In this document: positions 61,327 to 64,000 of the stretch, one piece after another
Layout of the letters: each line of letters begins with the position of its first letter
Numbering within the stretch: position 1 is the stretch's first letter
Assembly (NCBI GenBank): GCA_002350845.1
Contig: DEFL01000005.1
Span: forward strand, 101,266-165,265
Origin: Christensenella sp. UBA2853
GTDB lineage: Bacteria > Bacillota > Clostridia > Christensenellales > Aristaeellaceae
Length of the DNA: 64,000 bases
Reading direction: 5' to 3'
The notes under the pieces: generated by a model
What the model saw: the letters and a program-made list of their open reading frames with translations, nothing else
What the model was told of the DNA's origin: nothing
Databases searched by the model: none
Made by a program: the position numbers and the translations under genes

Positions 61327-62464
61327 TCTGACCTACCGCGCTGCGCTCCCGTTCCTGGCTCCTTCTGTCCGGGGTAGGCTCATCCATTCCGCCGATGGGC
61401 AGTCCTTGGACCTGGATGCATATACACGCTTCCTCTGCCGCTATCATGTGCACGGTGCTTCCCTGCGCCTGGTGAGCGGAAAGCAGAGCGCCTCTGTATT
61501 CACCAGCGTCCGGGACGGCATGCACACAGCAGATGCTTCCACATTCTTTCGGGTAGCGTCCCTGACCAAGATGGCGACATCCCTGCTCACACTGCATCTG
61601 GTCAGTGAAGGCGCCTTCGCGCTGGATGCTCCGGTCTCGGATCTTCTCAGGCTGGATGTACCTGCACTCCGTGGCATCACGCTCCGCCACCTGCTTTCCC
61701 ACACTTCCGCGCTCCGGGACATTCCTGCGGTGGACCGCGCTCTCCTTGCCGGCGGCACGCTGGAAGAGGTTCTGCGCTCTCCGGATGTGCGTGTGGGAGA
61801 CCCCGGTGTCTTTTCCTACTGCAATCTCGGCTTCGGCATCATCGGGTGTGTGCTTGAGAAAGTCACAGGGACATCCATCCGCAGCCTCTTCCAGGACCAG
61901 CTCTTTTCGCCGTTGGACATGCGTGCAACACTGGATGCCTCGACACTTCGGGATGATGAAATCATGCCGGTAACCCGTATCCTGCCCTATCATCCGGGCC
62001 ATGATGTCCGGAAAACTGCGCTTGGAAAGCGGCCGCTGGATACGCCGGATCCTGAACGGCATTTCGGACATACAGCCGGTGCCATGTATACCGATGCAGT
62101 GTCCGTAGAAAAGCTGCTCTCCTGCATTCGGACAGGCACAGGCGCATCCGGAACCTATCTTCCGGACAGTCTTGTAGAGGAAATGCACCGCGTACATGCC
62201 GTCTACGGCAGACGCAGCCCCACCCTCTCGTATGGTCTGGGTCTCCTGTTTGTTCAGGATCCGCGTCTGTCCCCGCACCGTTTTCTCGGACACCAGGGCC
62301 TTGCCTACGGCTGTGTGGACGGCGCTTTCTGGGAAGAGCATACCGGCCGCACCATGATCTTCCTCAACGGCGGGTGCAGTGAAGGCCGTGTCGGCATGCT
62401 GACATGCAGCAACAGGGATCTGATATCATTTGCCTGCAGGGAGATGAACAGATGGCCATCGTAA
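61304..62464 (+). CDS. serine hydrolase (class C beta-lactamase / penicillin-binding-protein-like)
   Basis: A 386-residue member of the beta-lactamase/transpeptidase fold. The SxxK motif is SLTK in RVASLTKMATS near residue 89. The YxN motif is YCN in FSYCNLGFGIIG near 175. The third motif region LGHQGLAYG near 330 replaces KTG by H-x-G, as in many serine esterases. No signal peptide is seen, so it seems cytoplasmic. The start at 61304 is six bases after GGAGG and lies inside lgt. The recX gene overlaps its end by 13 bases. Substrate unknown. Confidence 0.87.
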   Translation: MPTTPLRNLTYRAALPFLAPSVRGRLIHSADGQSLDLDAYTRFLCRYHVHGASLRLVSGKQSASVFTSVRDGMHTADASTFFRVASLTKMATSLLTLHLVSEGAFALDAPVSDLLRLDVPALRGITLRHLLSHTSALRDIPAVDRALLAGGTLEEVLRSPDVRVGDPGVFSYCNLGFGIIGCVLEKVTGTSIRSLFQDQLFSPLDMRATLDASTLRDDEIMPVTRILPYHPGHDVRKTALGKRPLDTPDPERHFGHTAGAMYTDAVSVEKLLSCIRTGTGASGTYLPDSLVEEMHRVHAVYGRRSPTLSYGLGLLFVQDPRLSPHRFLGHQGLAYGCVDGAFWEEHTGRTMIFLNGGCSEGRVGMLTCSNRDLISFACREMNRWPS

Positions 62465-63279
62465 ATGCTATCAAGAAAGTGCGCAAGCATCTGGAAATCC
62501 TGATCGACGGCGAGCGCATCTGCATCACAAAAAGCACCTTCCGCGAGCGTCCGCTTGAGGAAGGCCAGGAAATCGATATCGATGACTATAAGCAGTTCGT
62601 CTTTCTGCACCAGTACAAGCCCGCGCTGACCCATGCCGCTGATCTGCTTGCGGCAAAGGGATATGCGGAAAAAGAGCTGGAGCGCACGCTCGTACGCGGT
62701 GGTTATCTGCAGGAAACCGCAGAAATGGTCGTCACCAAGCTGAAAACGCTTGGTCTTCTCAATGATCAGCTGTATGCTGAAACCTATCTCGATTCGCGTT
62801 CCGGTGCCGGGTACGGCGTCAACCGCATGAAGCAGGACCTGAAACGCAAAGGTGTTGACGAGGAAACCATCCGCAACGCTCTTGAAGACATCGATCAGGA
62901 AGTTCTCAAGGAGTCCGCCACTTCCCTCGCCCGCCGCTCCATGACAAAGAGACGGCCCGGAGAAAGCCAGCAGAAAGGTGATCAGCGGATCATCAACATG
63001 CTCATCCGCCGCGGGTTCTCCTATGACGACGCGCGGCACGCGGTCAGTCAGGTGCATGAGGAGCTCGGACATACTGAAGACGAAGATTTTGACCAGCCTT
63101 CTGACGAAGAGCAGCTGGAGGCAGCTGCAGCGCTGGTCCGAAAGGCACTCGCTCGGCCGAGAGACGAGGATGCGCGGAAAACCTCCCAGCGCATTCTCAG
63201 CATGCTCGCCCGCCGCGGATACTCCTTTGACCTCGCCAAAGAGGCTCTGTCCATGGTGCTGAAAGAAACAGAAGAATAA
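62452..63279 (+). CDS. recX: regulatory protein RecX
   Basis: RecX modulates RecA filaments. The 275-residue product consists of repeated three-helix modules. ALTHAADLLAAKGYAEKELERTL and LKTLGLLNDQLYAETYLDSR near 55-115 are typical, and MKQDLKRKGVDEETIRNAL follows. Later modules (IINMLIRRGFSYDDARHAV and ILSMLARRGYSFDLAKEAL) are near-repeats of each other. This is longer than the about 150-170 residue form and typical of the long RecX of Bacillota. The start at 62452 has GGGAG eight bases upstream, while the frame back to 62404 is inside the previous gene. It is followed by a terminator. Confidence 0.9.
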   Translation: MAIVNAIKKVRKHLEILIDGERICITKSTFRERPLEEGQEIDIDDYKQFVFLHQYKPALTHAADLLAAKGYAEKELERTLVRGGYLQETAEMVVTKLKTLGLLNDQLYAETYLDSRSGAGYGVNRMKQDLKRKGVDEETIRNALEDIDQEVLKESATSLARRSMTKRRPGESQQKGDQRIINMLIRRGFSYDDARHAVSQVHEELGHTEDEDFDQPSDEEQLEAAAALVRKALARPRDEDARKTSQRILSMLARRGYSFDLAKEALSMVLKETEE

Positions 63280-63288
63280 TCATCCTTA

Positions 63289-63314
63289 AAGCCCGGCTGC
63301 TCAGCCGGGTTTTT
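63289..63314 (+). terminator. terminator of the lgt-recX operon
   Basis: CCCGGCT and AGCCGGG form a seven-base GC-rich stem (extendable by A-T pairs) with a GCTC loop, followed by TTTTT. Confidence 0.88.
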
Positions 63315-63325
63315 CATATGCACAG

Positions 63326-63354
63326 AAAAAGGCGCACACCAAACGGTGTGCGCC
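63326..63354 (-). terminator. terminator of ppdK
   Basis: GGCGCACACC and GGTGTGCGCC pair around AAAC (GTTT on the minus strand). On the minus strand a TTTTT run follows directly. Confidence 0.88.
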
Positions 63355-63367
63355 AGATCAGGCAAAA

Positions 63368-64000
63368 TTACTTGGCCTTCTTTTCTTCGATTGCAGCCCA
63401 GGCAGCAGCCAGACGAGCGATCGGAACACGGAACGGTGAGCAGGACACGTAGTTCAGGCCAACCTTGTGGCAGAACGCGATGGAGCTCGGATCACCGCCA
63501 TGCTCGCCGCAGATGCCCAGCTTGATGTTGGGACGGGTTGCACGGCCCTTTTCAGCAGCCATCTTCACCAGCTGGCCAACGCCATCCTGGTCGAGACGTG
63601 CGAAGGGATCGCTCTCGAAGATCTTGTTGTCATAGTAGGAGCCCAGGAACTTGGCAGCGTCATCACGGCTGAAGCCGAAGGTCATCTGGGTCAGGTCGTT
63701 GGTGCCGAAGGAGAAGAATTCAGCGCTCTGAGCGATCTCATCAGCGGTCACAGCAGCACGCGGAATCTCGATCATGGTGCCAACATGGTATTCAAGGCTG
63801 CAGCCCTGCTCTTCGAAAACCTTCTTTGCAGTCTCGTCAACGACGTTCTTGACAAAGTCGAGTTCCTTCTTGGAGCCAACCAGCGGGATCATGATTTCAG
63901 GCACGATGTCATAGCCGCATTCTTTCTTGACATTGATAGCGGCCTGCAGAACTGCACGGGTCTGCATTTCAGCGATTTCGGGATAGGTGACAGCCAGACG
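63368..64000 (-). CDS. ppdK: pyruvate, phosphate dikinase, C-terminal part
   Basis: PPDK interconverts pyruvate, ATP and phosphate with PEP, AMP and pyrophosphate. Only the last about 210 residues lie in the window. The frame is open to the window edge (RLAVTYPEIAEMQTRAV) and continues beyond 64000. The PEP/pyruvate barrel shows EIMIPLVGSKKEL, FFSFGTNDLTQMTFGFSRDD and the catalytic cysteine in LGICGEHGGDP near the end, followed by VGLNYVSCSPFRVPIARLAAA, the standard C-terminus. The ATG at 63967 is internal and is not the start. Confidence 0.95.
   Translation of the reverse strand, partial: RLAVTYPEIAEMQTRAVLQAAINVKKECGYDIVPEIMIPLVGSKKELDFVKNVVDETAKKVFEEQGCSLEYHVGTMIEIPRAAVTADEIAQSAEFFSFGTNDLTQMTFGFSRDDAAKFLGSYYDNKIFESDPFARLDQDGVGQLVKMAAEKGRATRPNIKLGICGEHGGDPSSIAFCHKVGLNYVSCSPFRVPIARLAAAWAAIEEKKAK

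Overview
The window reads as an ordinary chromosomal segment of an anaerobic, sugar-fermenting member of the Bacillota (Clostridia-like). Supporting signs are strong AGGAGG-type ribosome binding sites, a two-subunit iron-sulfur L-serine dehydratase, pyruvate phosphate dikinase, an anaerobic sulfatase-maturating radical SAM enzyme, MnmM/YtqB, YtdP/YesM-style membrane AraC regulators and LplABC-type sugar transporters. Coding sequence is GC-rich at third positions. A placement near the uncultured gut Christensenellales/Aristaeella-like lineages is inference only. No phage, insertion sequence or CRISPR array was seen.

Layout. 1-6436: start of the tmRNA gene, smpB, then a divergent proA-HAD-GNAT-pseudouridine synthase-mnmM operon, followed by a degenerate Lgt paralogue and a phosphodiester glycosidase. 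6529-8259: L-serine dehydratase sdaAB-sdaAA and tRNA-Ser(GGA) with a near-consensus promoter. 8366-14394: esterase, sulfatase, GH38-like hydrolase and anSME, all on the minus strand. 14395-16393: a BadF-type kinase flanked by terminators and a possible structured RNA. 16394-46749: a large carbohydrate-utilisation region. 46886-50415: PrsW-like protease, TIM-barrel isomerase and a seven-SH3b secreted protein. 50704-59997: argH, then a upp-atpZ-atpI-atpBEFHAGDC operon. 60241-64000: lgt, serine hydrolase, recX and the 3' end of ppdK.

The carbohydrate region holds a membrane AraC regulator, a carboxylesterase, two GH95-type enzymes, GH3, GH4, GH51 and GH31 enzymes (all without signal peptides), two ABC solute-binding proteins, two permeases and a LacI regulator. 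It also holds a five-gene catabolic cassette: class II aldolase, FGGY kinase, zinc polyol dehydrogenase, aldo/keto reductase and FucU/RbsD mutarotase. I read it as a system that imports decorated oligosaccharides (xyloglucan-like is plausible) and breaks them down in the cytoplasm. Released monosaccharides may then pass through a reduction-oxidation route instead of an isomerase. At least five copies of a GAAACGTT(T/A)C palindrome stand before the AraC, solute-binding, GH3, GH4 and aldolase transcription units, which suggests one LacI-type regulon.

Other notable points are a predicted two-carboxylate Na+ binding site in the ATP synthase c subunit, back-to-back promoters sharing one palindromic -35 box between smpB and proA, an uncharacterised tandem NTF2-like protein, and both a full-length and a degenerate Lgt in one window.
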